A stretch of DNA of 64,000 nt. Source: Chrysopilus asiliformis (lineage: Eukaryota; Arthropoda; Insecta; Diptera; Rhagionidae). How positions within the stretch are numbered: the stretch's first letter is position 1; each line of letters starts with the position of its first letter. A program made the position numbers and the translations under genes. The notes under the pieces were generated by a model. It did not search any database and was not told the DNA's origin. It saw only the letters and a list, made by a program, of their open reading frames with translations. Of the stretch, positions 12,922-23,000 are shown in pieces. Location of the stretch: contig OZ035960.1 in the NCBI GenBank assembly GCA_964034945.1, positions 64,465,970-64,529,969 of the forward strand. Reading direction: 5' to 3'.

Positions 12922-13140
12922 CCCTTAGTTGATGAGGTGGGTCCAGTGGACCCACATTGACTTTTCTCTCTTTGCTATTTCTCATGTTTTCAGCACAGTG
13001 ACTCTGAAATCTTCAGTATCTTCATACAGTATGGTGTTGTGTGCCGAGTTAAAAGCACGGATTTGGTATGTGATTAGAACAAGTCCATTGAAAACCACCT
13101 CATCATTTACGCATATGATTTTCACCTCATAAATTAAGGG
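12922..13140. mobile_element. 219-bp piggyBac-type MITE (P1 right arm)
   Basis: This is the inverted counterpart of the MITE at 12112-12330, with the same length, TTAA flanks (12918-12921 and 13141-13144) and at least one mismatch. Its presence in both arms shows it was there before, or was copied with, the palindrome. The left TTAA overlaps the stop codon of the frame ending at 12921. Confidence 0.8.
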
Positions 13141-14621
13141 TTAAAATGTTTTATAACAAATAAGAATATCGGAAAAACTTAAAAAAAATTCTACTTTTGA
13201 AAAATCTGACCAGTACAAAATCCGTTTCAGACAAAAAATTTAGGATGTCCATAAATCTGTCTGTTTGTCGGTCTGTATGTATGTCGTATAACTTTAGATC
13301 GGCTTAATTTTTTTTTTAAATAAATCTACATTTCATTCTCTAGAACATAGGCTTTCCAGAAGAAATATTCCACCCTTTAGAAAGTGCAAAAAATACATTT
13401 AAAGAAAATAATTCATGAAAATGTTCTTAAAAAATTGCTGTTTTGGGACCAAAAAAACATTAAATTTCAACCGTAGGTCAAAACTTCGTGAGAATTAGAT
13501 GTTCGTCTAGTTATCCTCTACAAAAGTTGTCTTTAGACCATCAACGAAAAATAAAATATTATAGGAGTTACGGACAGTTAAAGCGATTCACCATTTTAAA
13601 GTCTATTTTTGAAACCTCAATGAAAAACCGGCTGGGTTTTTTCCACTACAGATTCCTACTTTTTTTTCAAATCTTATTTTTTTGACCTAAACTTCACGAA
13701 AATGGACGGGGAGCAACAAAAATTACAACTTTGCACATTTCATATATCTTGTGGGGCAATAGGGCGGGTCGATTTTTTTTCGACCAAAGGGTATAGTATA
13801 TTCTTATTCTACACTAAATTCTAAGAAAAAATGCAAAAGAAACCATAGGTCAAAAATGAATTTTGATGTCCCCAAAATTGGATTGAAATTTCTCTTTTTA
13901 AATTATCGGGAAATGTATTTGTATTAGTTCGAATTTTTCGAAAACTATTTAACCAATCGACGTGCTGAGTACTACAAATAAAAGCTAAGGACATAATCTT
14001 TAAAATGGCGTTTATAATAATTTGATCGGAATTATAGTTTTGGGGAAATGGGGGTTTGATTAGAAAAAAAAAATTTTTTTTTGTGAGTTTTACACCAACT
14101 CAAACTCGACTTGTATGGAGCTTGGAAATCACTTTTGTTTAACTTTTTTCATTCGGATGTAGTTAGGGACCTAAAAAAAGTGACCCGTATTTTTTTGTTT
14201 GGGGTAGAAACGTTCGGTAGGCGGAGGGGGTGATTTCAAAGTCGGCGAAAAATCGACATGACAAAAACTTTAAAAATTTGTAACTTTTGAACGGCTTCAC
14301 CGATTGAGATGATATTGAACATTTTGGAAAGGTAATTAAATTTCCTTTTCAAAAAAAAATATTTGCTGACTCCCTCCCCCTCACCGTCATATTGTAAAAT
14401 TCAATTTAGTGACAAAATTTAAAATATCTCGAGAACAACATTTTTTTTCTTTTGAATTTTTTTCTGTAAATACCTACCATTATACCACACAAATTCGCTA
14501 AATAAATTTTGGGGGTAAATGCGTTTTTGATTTTTAAAAAAATTTCGAAAAAATCGAATACAAGAAAAATGTGTATATTTTACTGATTTTTGATTGGTTT
14601 TTATGTTTTATGTACATAATA

Positions 14622-15014
14622 CAGGTATTCCTCGAGTTACGCGGTTAATTGATCCAGCGTAATTCGAAACCGCGTAACTGGAGACTCAGGATTAGTGCAA
14701 AACAATACATGCCTATTATCTTTTTTATATAAATTACATTCATCTATAATTACAATATTTTCGTTTTAAATAATTAATTAAATAATTAATTTTTAAACAA
14801 ATTTTTAATTTTTAAACAAATTTTTCATTTTTAAATAAATTTTTAATTAATTAAACAAATTTTTCATTTTTAAATAAATTTTTAATTAATTAAATAAATT
14901 TTTAATTATTTAAATAAATTTTTAATTAATTAAATAATAAAAATTGCTCCAAAATCGTACCGCGTAGTTCGAGGATTGCTACAATTTTTTCCGCGTAACT
15001 CGGGGGGATACCTG
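14622..15014. mobile_element. Pogo/Tigger-like MITE (P2 left arm)
   Basis: Ends CAGGTATTCCTCGAGTTACG and its near-complement (CGTAACTCGGGGGGATACCTG), flanked by TA. 393 bp, AT-rich inside with an AATTTTTAATTAATTAAAT repeat. A CAGG/CAGT start with a TA duplication is typical of the pogo branch of Tc1/mariner. Confidence 0.8.
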
Positions 15015-15070
15015 TATTACAGCGGAACTCAAAAAAATTTTTTAAGTTCCGCCATACTATAACAACAGCT

Positions 15071-15240
15071 CAAGATTTGTCCAATTGGACAAATAGGCTT
15101 AAACATACAAACAGCTTTTGAATTTATAACACAGAGAGAATATGAGGTAAAACAGCAACAACTTCAACGAAGGTTTAAAAGTGTCAAAACACTTCCAGGA
15201 ACTCAAAATTTTCACGGAATCTTTCTCAAAGGAAATTTTT
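15071..15240 (+). pseudogene. Coding-like fragment in the P2 loop
   Basis: One frame reads CPIGQIGLNIQTAFEFITQ followed by REYEVKQQQLQRRFKSVKTL and PGTQNFHGIF without a stop for about 55 codons. The composition looks like protein-coding sequence and unlike the AT-rich arms. I do not recognise a named domain. It is probably what remains of the transposon's own gene. There is no start and no stop that would define a gene. Confidence 0.4.
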
Positions 15241-15323
15241 TTTTTTATGCTGATATATTTGAAAGTTTTTCTTTTAAATGAATTTCTAATTACTTTTAAT
15301 CTCCAAAAACTTTTGCGTTAATA

Positions 15324-15715
15324 CAGGTATCCCCCGAGTTACGCGGAAAAAATTGTAGCAATCCTCGAGTTACGCGGTACGATTTTGGAGCAATTTTTAT
15401 TATTTAATTAATTAAAAATTTATTTAAATAATTAAAAATTTATTTAATTAATTAAAAATTTATTTAAAAATGAAAAATTTGTTTAATTAATTAAAAATTT
15501 ATTTAAAAATGAAAAATTTGTTTAAAAATTAAAAATTTGTTTAAAAATTAATTATTTAATTAATTATTTAAAACGAAAATATTGTAATTATAGATGAATG
15601 TAATTTATATAAAAAAAATAATAGGCATGTATTGTTTTGCACTAATCCTGAGTCTCCAGTTACGCGGTTTCGAATTACGCTGGATCAATTAACCGCGTAA
15701 CTCGAGGAATACCTG
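15324..15715. mobile_element. Pogo/Tigger-like MITE (P2 right arm)
   Basis: Inverted counterpart of 14622-15014, 392 bp, TA-flanked. Its inner end lies 5 bp from the inner limit of the palindrome arm. Confidence 0.8.
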
Positions 15716-16619
15716 TATTATGTACATAAAACATAAAAACCAATCAAAAATCAGTAAAATATACACATTTTTCTTGTATTCGATTTTTTCGAAATTTTTT
15801 TAAAAATCAAAAACGCATTTACCCCCAAAATTTATTTAGCGAATTTGTGTGGTATAATGGTAGGTATTTACAGAAAAAAATTCAAAAGAAAAAAAATGTT
15901 GTTCTCGAGATATTTTAAATTTTGTCACTAAATTGAATTTTACAATATGACGGTGAGGGGGAGGGAGTCAGCAAATATTTTTTTTTGAAAAGGAAATTTA
16001 ATTACCTTTCCAAAATGTTCAATATCATCTCAATCGGTGAAGCCGTTCAAAAGTTACAAATTTTTAAAGTTTTTGTCATGTCGATTTTTCGCCGACTTTG
16101 AAATCACCCCCTCCGCCTACCGAACGTTTCTACCCCAAACAAAAAAATACGGGTCACTTTTTTTAGGTCCCTAACTACATCCGAATGAAAAAAGTTAAAC
16201 AAAAGTGATTTCCAAGCTCCATACAAGTCGAGTTTGAGTTGGTGTAAAACTCACAAAAAAAAATTTTTTTTTTTCTAATCAAACCCCCATTTCCCCAAAA
16301 CTATAATTCCTATCAAATTATTATAAACGCCATTTTAAAGATTATGTCCTTAGCTTTTATTTGTAGTACTCAGCACGTCGATTGGTTAAATAGTTTTCGA
16401 AAAATTCGAACTAATACAAATACATTTCCCGATAATTTAAAAAGAGAAATTTCAATCCAATTTTGGGGACATCAAAATTCATTTTTGACCTATGGTTTCT
16501 TTTGCATTTTTTCTTAGAATTTAGTGTAGAATAAGAATATACTATACCCTTTGGTGAAAATTTTTACCCCGAACAAATCGACCCGCCCTAATATATATAT
16601 ATATAAATGAATGTTTGTC

Positions 16620-16832
16620 TTTTTGTGTGGGTTTTGGGATGGTATTGATCGGTTTTGGGATGGTATTGATGGGTTTTGGGATGGGTTTTGGGATGGTATT
16701 TATGGGTTTTCGGGTGGGTTTTGGGATGGTATTGATGGGTTTTCGGGTGGGTTTTGGGATGGTATTGATGAGTTTTCGGGTGGGTTTTGGGATGGTATTG
16801 ATGAGTTTTCGGGTGGGTTTTGGGATGGTGTT
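16620..16832. repeat. Minisatellite, roughly 33-36-bp unit
   Basis: Tandem units built on GGGTTTTGGGATGGTATTGAT with TTTTCGGGTG variants, about six units. Strongly G/T-biased on this strand. Open frames across it are repeat artefacts. Confidence 0.95.
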
Positions 16833-17500
16833 GAAATGAGATCAATTGAATTGAAATGAGATGAAATGAGATCAAATGAGATGAAATGAGATCAAATGAG
16901 ATGAAATGAGATGAAATGAGATCAAATGAGATGAAAGGAGATAACATGAGATGAAATGAGATAAAATGAGATGAAATGAGACGAAATGATATGAATTGAG
17001 ATCAAATGAGATGAAATGACATCAAATGAGAATAATTGAGATCAAATGAGATGAAATGACATCAAATGAGATGAAATGAGATGAAATGAGATGATATGAG
17101 ATGATATGAGATGAAATGAGATAAAATGAGATCAAATGAGATGAAATGAGATCAATTGAATTGAAATAAGATCAAATGAGATCAAATGAGATCAAATGAC
17201 ATGAAATGAGATGAAATGACATCAAATGAGAATAAATGAGGAAATGAGATCAAATGACATCAAATGAGAATAAATGAGATCAAATGAGATCAATTGAGAT
17301 GAAATGAGATGAAATGAGATCAAATGAGATGAAAGGAGATGACATGAGATGAAATGAGACGAAATGATATGAATTTAGATCAAATGAGATGAAATGACAT
17401 CAAATGAGAATAAATGAGATGAAATGAGATCAAATGAGATGAAATGAGATGAAATGAGATCAAATGAGATGAAATGAGATCAAATGAGATGAAATGATAC
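16833..17500. repeat. Pentamer/decamer satellite, ATCAAATGAG-ATGAAATGAG type
   Basis: About 670 bp of 10-bp units alternating ATCAAATGAG, ATGAAATGAG and variants (ATAAAATGAG, ATGACATGAG, GAATAAATGAG). It ends exactly where the helicase frame begins, replacing the upstream part of the Helitron gene. Confidence 0.97.
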
Positions 17501-17502
17501 TC

Positions 17503-18035
17503 ACTGATATGCCATTCCAATTCAAACGGTTGCAGTTTCCAGTGCGACTGGCATTTGCCATGACAATCAATGGGCGCGTTTATACCGGTACTAAAGTGGC
17601 ATTTTTTTCAATGTAGCGCCTGTCTAAACGCATTCTACTTTAGCAATGCCTGCCAGTTGAGCAGTAGGTTTTTGGCACTGTTAATTTTTAGCGCTGCTAT
17701 TTTCAGGCGGTATGAACGGAATTATATTCTGGCAGTGCTGTTTTAACGTCAGAATTGTGACATTTTGTATTTCGCACTGTTTGCGATGAGTTCCGCAGAG
17801 AAAATGCAGCAAAATCCCTGCAGATTGGCAGTGCCATCTTAGCACCGGAATAAACGCACCTAATAAAGCGCAAGGCCAGTCGCTACAAGTTTGTGGAATT
17901 AACTTGGAAAATCCATGTTTTGCCCATGGACAGCTGTATGTAGCATGCTCACGCGTTGGCAAACCAAAAGATTTGTTCATCTACGCTCCATACAGCAGGA
18001 CAAAGAATGTTGTCTATCCGCTAGCATTACAATAA
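17503..18035 (+). pseudogene. Helitron helicase C-terminus, interrupted by a MITE
   Basis: 17503-17571 encodes TDMPFQFKRLQFPVRLAFAM then TIN. The frame resumes exactly at 17865 with KAQGQSLQVCGINLENP, then CFAHGQLYVACSRVGKPKDL and a TAA at 18033-18035. QGQSL and QLYVACSRV are the last two conserved motifs of PIF1/RecD-type helicases in Helitrons. A 290-bp MITE plus a duplicated AAT separates the halves. The upstream helicase and Rep are absent, replaced by simple repeats, so no functional protein is possible. The frame is otherwise free of damage, indicating modest age. Confidence 0.9.
17572..17861. mobile_element. 290-bp Harbinger-like MITE
   Basis: The ends GGGCGCGTTTATACCGGT and (complement) AGGTGCGTTTATTCCGGT are inverted repeats with three mismatches. 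AAT is duplicated on both sides (17569-17571 and 17862-17864). Removing the element and one AAT leaves the helicase frame continuous, which confirms the limits. The 3-bp duplication points to PIF/Harbinger. Confidence 0.88.
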
Positions 18036-18053
18036 GTTTTTATTTCATTTTTA

Positions 18054-18512
18054 CAGTAGAACACGCTTAAATGCACATCGAATTTCGCAGAATTTTATGT
18101 GCATTTATACGTAGCACGGAAGCACGGATAAATGCACATTAATGTGCAATTATGCGAGTAAAAGATAAACATGCAACTTTAATATTCCTGTAATAAACAT
18201 TTAAATTCAACGAGGCTACACAAAAACAAAAAATCTAATTAAGAATTCATTTTATCAAATTAAAATAACAATAATAACTTTTTTTTGGGTAATCACATTT
18301 CATTTTTGCATTTAAGCGTGTAAAATTTCATATAATTTATACTTTTGCGGATGTGAAAGTGGTTGAATTTAAGCAAGTATTGCAATTAAGCGTGTTTCAT
18401 TTATCCGTGTATATTTATATGAAAAATGCTTAAAAATCTTCCATGCACAAATTTTGCGTGCAATGACACGAGTTTTGCATTTACGCGTGTTGCATTTAAG
18501 CGCGTTCTACTG
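18054..18512. mobile_element. 459-bp pogo-like MITE
   Basis: TA-flanked (18052-18053 and 18513-18514). The inverted ends CAGTAGAACACGCTTAAATG differ by one base over at least 20 bp. The CAGTA-type start resembles pogo elements. Inside there are several GCATTTAAGCGTG-type subrepeats. No transposase. Confidence 0.9.
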
Positions 18513-18627
18513 TATTACATTTAAAATTATATTTAAAAGAAATGTTTAAATAATGAAAACAAAAATAATTTTATTTATCGTCAAAATTACAACTGTAACG
18601 AAAATTTTGGAACGAAAATTTAGCAAT

Positions 18628-18723
18628 CGAGGCCGTAGGCCGAGGAAGAAGTGGACGCGGAGGCCGAAGGCCGATGCGTGGGGCGGGGATGAACCGCGGA
18701 GCGGTTCGGGGCGGAGCCCCTAG
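18628..18723 (+). other. GC-rich Helitron 3' tail with palindromes
   Basis: A GC-rich block in an AT-rich region, built of GGCCGTAGGCC and GGCCGAAGGCC, then AACCGCGGAGCGGTT and GGGGCGGAGCCCC, ending CTAG. Each sub-block can form a hairpin. The complement of the same arrangement is at 58499-58625, and a shorter version at 20553-20628. Confidence 0.8.
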
Positions 18724-19202
18724 TAGGGCTATAAATAACAATTTGTTGTGGTAGTGTCGCAAAGGGCGTAGGCCAGTAAGCATGTGTGGGCTGTAGGCAA
18801 TAGTGTTAGAAACATTTTTTTACAAATCTTATCTCCGTATCCCTCCTATTGCGGGCGGGGGAGGGGTCAAAAGCGAAATCTTTAATCTGCTTTTCCTCCA
18901 AAACGGCTGGACCGATTTTTTCGGAAAAATATATGTTGCAGAGACCAACAAGGCAGCAAAAAAATATAAAAAATTTGGACCAAAAAAACCCAAAAAAAAG
19001 TGTTCTACGCCTATTTTACACACCTACAATTTTTTGTGTGAAAACTCTTCCTTTAACATATATTTTTTTCAAAATTTTCAGAGATACCTCATAAAAAAAA
19101 TATCGCAAGTATGAATCCGCACCCTTATTTCGGACTTGAAGTTGCCAAAGTTTTTATTTTATGTTCGGGAGAGTTGTGTAAAATTAACTTCCTAAACCTT
19201 GT
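18724..19202. other. Gene-free stretch with Helitron-like remnants
   Basis: Contains CTTTTCCTCCAAAACGGCTG followed by GACCGATTTTTTCGG, a phrase typical of the 5' modules of Helitron-derived repeats in this window. No gene is supported; frames at 18803-19114 are low-complexity Lys/Phe-rich. Confidence 0.45.
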
Positions 19203-19749
19203 TTATACCCGTATGGTAAAACCAAAGGGTATATTAAATTTTCCTTACCGTTTGTAACGTAAAGATCCCGCTATCACACACAAAAATGAATTACACCAGT
19301 GAGATTAGAATGATAAAAAAATTGAATTTTGCATGTCCGTCCGTCCGGCTGTCCGTCTGGGGCGCGGATTGCGGGCGCACGAATTGAGCTAGAGACTTCA
19401 AATTTTACGCAGACTCGTTTTTCGTACAATGCAAGGCTAAGTTCGTTAATGGCCAAAAATGGACCATTATGGGGGGTACCCCCTATACGAACGAAAACGT
19501 TTTTTGCGAATATCGTTTTTAAGATGCATCTTATCAAATAAGTGCAAGAACAAAAGTTGTTTAGGATATGATTTTACATAAAAGTCCCATACATCAAAAT
19601 CCGATTGGCATAAATTTTAAAAAATCTTTTGACTTCAAAGTGGAATTTTGATACAACTGTTTGCCGTTCACTCAAACTTCGAACAATGCCATATCACCAT
19701 ACGGGTTTTCAACAATTGCCAGATTGGCAATTATAGCTTTTGTTATGTT
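19203..19749 (-). repeat. R560 dispersed repeat, full-length copy
   Basis: Read on the minus strand it starts AACATAACAAAAGCTATAAT, continues with TTGCCAATCTGGCAATTGTT and GTATGGTGATAT, then GGTACCCCCCATAATGGTCC, a TCCGTCC-rich short repeat, and ends near ACCATACGGGTATAAA. Comparable copies are at 24768, 26094, 50384, 57198, 59797 and 60624. It lies 166 bp upstream of the first visible GMPS exon. Confidence 0.85.
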
Positions 19750-19914
19750 TACTATATGAATTCAGTTAAAAATCAAAAGTTTTCATACAAAAAATTTAAA
19801 ACAGCCATGCATGTAATGCGCAGAAATGAGCGAATTTAAAAACTCGGAATAGCCTACCATTCGTATTTTTTGTATCATGGACACCAAAAAATATTTTTTT
19901 TAATATACAAATAG

Positions 19915-20086
19915 GTTATCGCTCGAGTGATAGTGGATTACAAGAATAAATCGCAAAAAAATCATGCATTACTGAACAGAGTAGCTGGATCCACGACAAA
20001 TGAAGAACAACAAGAGCTTTGTCGAATCTCGAGTAGCTATCAATTGACTGCGATTGTTCTTCCAATTCGAAGTGTAGGAGTACAAG
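19915..20086 (+). CDS. GMPS: GMPS exon (first visible)
   Basis: The acceptor ACAAATAG ends at 19914. The exon reads [20 protein letters not shown] and on to LPIRSVGVQ, with the last base in phase 1. The donor is GTATTATT at 20087. Sequence 5' of the exon is AT-rich intron carrying an R560 copy. Confidence 0.93.
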
Positions 20087-23000
20087 GTATTATTCAACAT
20101 TTAAAAACATTTTTTGAACTATTTTTTAACCTTTTACAGGTGATAAACGCACTTATAGTTATGTTGTAGGACTATCCAGTGATGACAAACCAAATTGGCA
20201 TGATATGATGTTTTTGGCTAAGTTAATTCCCCGAATATTACACAATGTAAATAGAGTTTGTTATATATTTGGTGGCCATGTAAAATACCAAGTGACTGAT
20301 ATTACACACACTCGTATTAGTCGTTATACTTTAGCCCAACTACGCCAGGCTGATTATCTAGCAAATGAGGTAAAATATTGCTTAACATTTTTCTTTTGGA
20401 AGATATCTATATATTAAAGGCTTCGCCCCTGATCGGTTCGCGGATCAACCCCTTTTTTGATTTTTTTTTGACCATATTGTTTCAAGAAAACGGAAAATTG
20501 AAGAATTATGGCAAATGTTGATTATTCTTCTCGAGCAGTTCTTGGGGATGAAGGCCGAGAACAGGAGGACGGAGACACGAAGGCCGACCGGGGATTAACT
20601 GCGGAGTGGCCAGGGGCGAAGCCCCTAGTTGTATAATAGATTTAAAAGATAAAGCTATAAGATTTTGCAAAGAACCGTGCCAAAAAATCAACGTAATCCT
20701 TACAAGACCTTTCGTTAGAGTTATTGAAACTGAAACGCCGAATTCGTAATCAGCGACCCCGAAAACCCCTTAATGCCAATTTTTTCAAGAAAACGTGGAA
20801 AAAGGGCATAAAAACTAAATAAAAGCGTGACGGAAGAGAGACGTCATTCTGGATTTTAAGTAATACTAATCGTAGGATATGTCGTGTTGTGTTTTCCCTA
20901 AACACGCCGAGTGGACATATACACTTTACACATAATAAAACACTGTATAAATTTCACTTCATTTATTTAACTAATACTTTTTAATCGGTTATTACAATTT
21001 TCGGTTAACTTATTAAAATTAACAATTTACTTAAAAAGAACGTCCGACTACTTCCGTGATCAATTCAGAACTCTGTTGTTAACTGACTGACTCGATCACC
21101 GATCGATTACCATTGCAAAATCCAATGTTCTGATCACCGATCGATTACCATTACAAAGTCCAATGTTCTGGTTTGACATTAAATCTTTTAGTTATTGTGA
21201 AATAACAATTATTTGGTGACCAAGCTATATCAGCTTAAGATTTGTGTCACTATTTTTATAATTGCTTAACTTACATTAATTACAATTATCTTATTATTAA
21301 GTTATTGAACTTTGGAGACATGCGGAAGTTCGTATATTCATGTTTTCCATTATTCGTACGATGAACCCAAGTTAACCGAGGGTGCAAAGTACATAATTCT
21401 TATTTAAACATGAAAATACCTCTTCACCACAGACACCAAATAATTAAGAGATCAAATAAAAAAAATTAAAAAAAAAACGCTTCTATTTAGAAAAAAAAAT
21501 GCACAAAAAAGGGAAAAATAATTTTTTGGGTGCTGTGAATCTTTATATATAAAAACTAGCAGACCCTTCGTTGGCAGCTAAAAGTTTTTTTGTGTAAATT
21601 TTAGAATGCCAAAAAACCATAAAATAACTTATAGGACCTTCCGTTTCGAATTTTGAAATTCCAACTCCAGATTCGTGATAAGCAACCCTGAAAACCTCCC
21701 AAAGCCTGTTTTTTTTTTTGCGAGAAAAATTGGAAAAAGGACATTTCCGTTGTCATTACAGGACCTCCCGTTTAGCATTTGAAAAATCGAACACTGGATT
21801 CGCGATCAGCGACCTCGAAAACTTCCTAGTGTCAATTGTTTCAAGAAAAATTGGAAAAAGGACATTTGCGTTATCCTTACAGGACCTTCCGTTTCGAATT
21901 TTAAAATCTAATATCGGATTCGTGATCAGCGATCCCAAACATAATGCCAATGTTCCCGGGGAATAATGGGAAAAAGGATATTTGCGTTATCCTTACAGGA
22001 ACTTCAGTTTCGAATTTTGAAAATCTAATACCGGATTCGTGATCAGCGACCCCAAAAACCCTATAATTCAAATTTTCCCGGGAAAAAATGGGAAAAGGAT
22101 ATTTTCATTATCCTTACAGGACCTTCCGTTTCGAATTTTGAAAATCTAATACCGGATTCGTGATCAGCGACCCCAAAAACCCTATAATGCCAATTTTTCC
22201 GGGGAAAAATGGGAAAAAGGATATTTTCATTATCCTTACAGGATCTTCCGTTTCGAATTTTGAAAATCTACATAGCTAAAAACCTGCTCCTGGCAACACA
22301 GATCATTTTGCAAAAAACCGCGTAAAAATCGGTCCAGTAGTTTTTGAGTTTTGTAATCTCAGACAGACAGACAAACATCCATTTTTATATATATAGATAT
22401 GTATATATTGCAATGTATGACGAAACATTTATCCCCTCCTCTCTCCACTTCCTCTACCTACCACCCTCCTACCACTTCTTCCTTCCCCCCTTCCACATCC
22501 CCTTCCACCCTTCGCTTCCCCCCTTCCCTTCCCGTCACCTTTCCCTTCCCCTTTCCATTTCCCTTTCCCTACCCCTTCCCCTGGGGGTGGGGGTAGATAT
22601 TAGTGGGCGTAAAATCTCCCCAAGGGCTGACCTTCCTAAAGGAGAAAACCGAATCCGAATCTCATTGTTGTAGAAGGTAGCAGGCGAGGGGGTTTACTGA
22701 GAGGAGGGAGGGTAGATATTATTGGGCGAAAAATCTCCCTAAGGGCTGACCTTCCTAAAGGAGAAAACCGAATCCGAATCTCTCATTGTTGTAGAAGGTA
22801 GCAGGCGAGGGGGTTTACTGAGAGGAGGGATGGTAGATATTAGTGTGCGAAAAATTTCCTTGAGGAATGACTTTTATATTAATGAAAGCCGCACCCCAAT
22901 CGGTTGAACGGTTCGAAAGTTATCAGGGAAGGGGTACCGAAGGAGAGGGGGAGGTCAATAAAAAGTAGCCTATGTCACTCGGGAATAGTGTAGCTTTCTA

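Larger units (their letters stand above)
11512..13740. mobile_element. Palindrome P1: DNA transposon with about 1-kb inverted arms
   Basis: The left arm 11512-12523 and right arm 12729-13739 are near-perfect inverted repeats (only scattered mismatches seen) around a roughly 200-bp loop. Both arms hold the same 219-bp TTAA-flanked MITE. The loop and right arm carry an open reading frame (12616-12921). The structure suggests an internally deleted or rearranged DNA transposon. Target duplication was not identified; the left flank is a TA repeat. Confidence 0.85.
13760..16590. mobile_element. Palindrome P2: DNA transposon with about 1.26-kb inverted arms
   Basis: The left arm 13760-15019 and right arm 15319-16590 are inverted copies starting TAGGGCGGGTCGATTT. 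Both arms contain the same 393-bp pogo/Tigger-like MITE, and both arms stop only a few bases beyond it. The 300-bp loop has a coding-like stretch. A diverged relative of the arm is at about 36950-37260. It starts about 20 bp from the end of P1. Confidence 0.85.
16592..18723 (+). mobile_element. Second-type Helitron with minisatellites and helicase tail
   Basis: The 5' side is ATATATATATATAAATGAATGTTTGTCT, resembling other Helitron 5' modules here. Two minisatellites follow (16620-16830 and 16835-17500), then the end of a PIF1-like helicase (17503-18035). The 3' end is GAACCGCGGAGCGGTTC and GGGGCGGAGCCCC, a hairpin, ending CTAG at 18720-18723 followed by T. The same 3' end terminates the elements at 20406-20628 and 58499-63248. 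Two MITEs are inserted (17572-17861 and 18054-18512). The exact 5' base is uncertain. Confidence 0.75.

Noticed and set aside
16588..16947. HPKTHQY-repeat and SGGFWDGID-repeat frames
   Set aside because: Translations of the minisatellite on both strands, with no non-repeat coding part.
17681..17980. Minus-strand frame across the helicase tail
   Set aside because: It spans a MITE and the antisense of the helicase, hence a shadow frame.
22344..22673. Pro/Ser-rich frame
   Set aside because: Produced by the polypyrimidine tract; its complement at 53013-53240 gives the mirror artefact.
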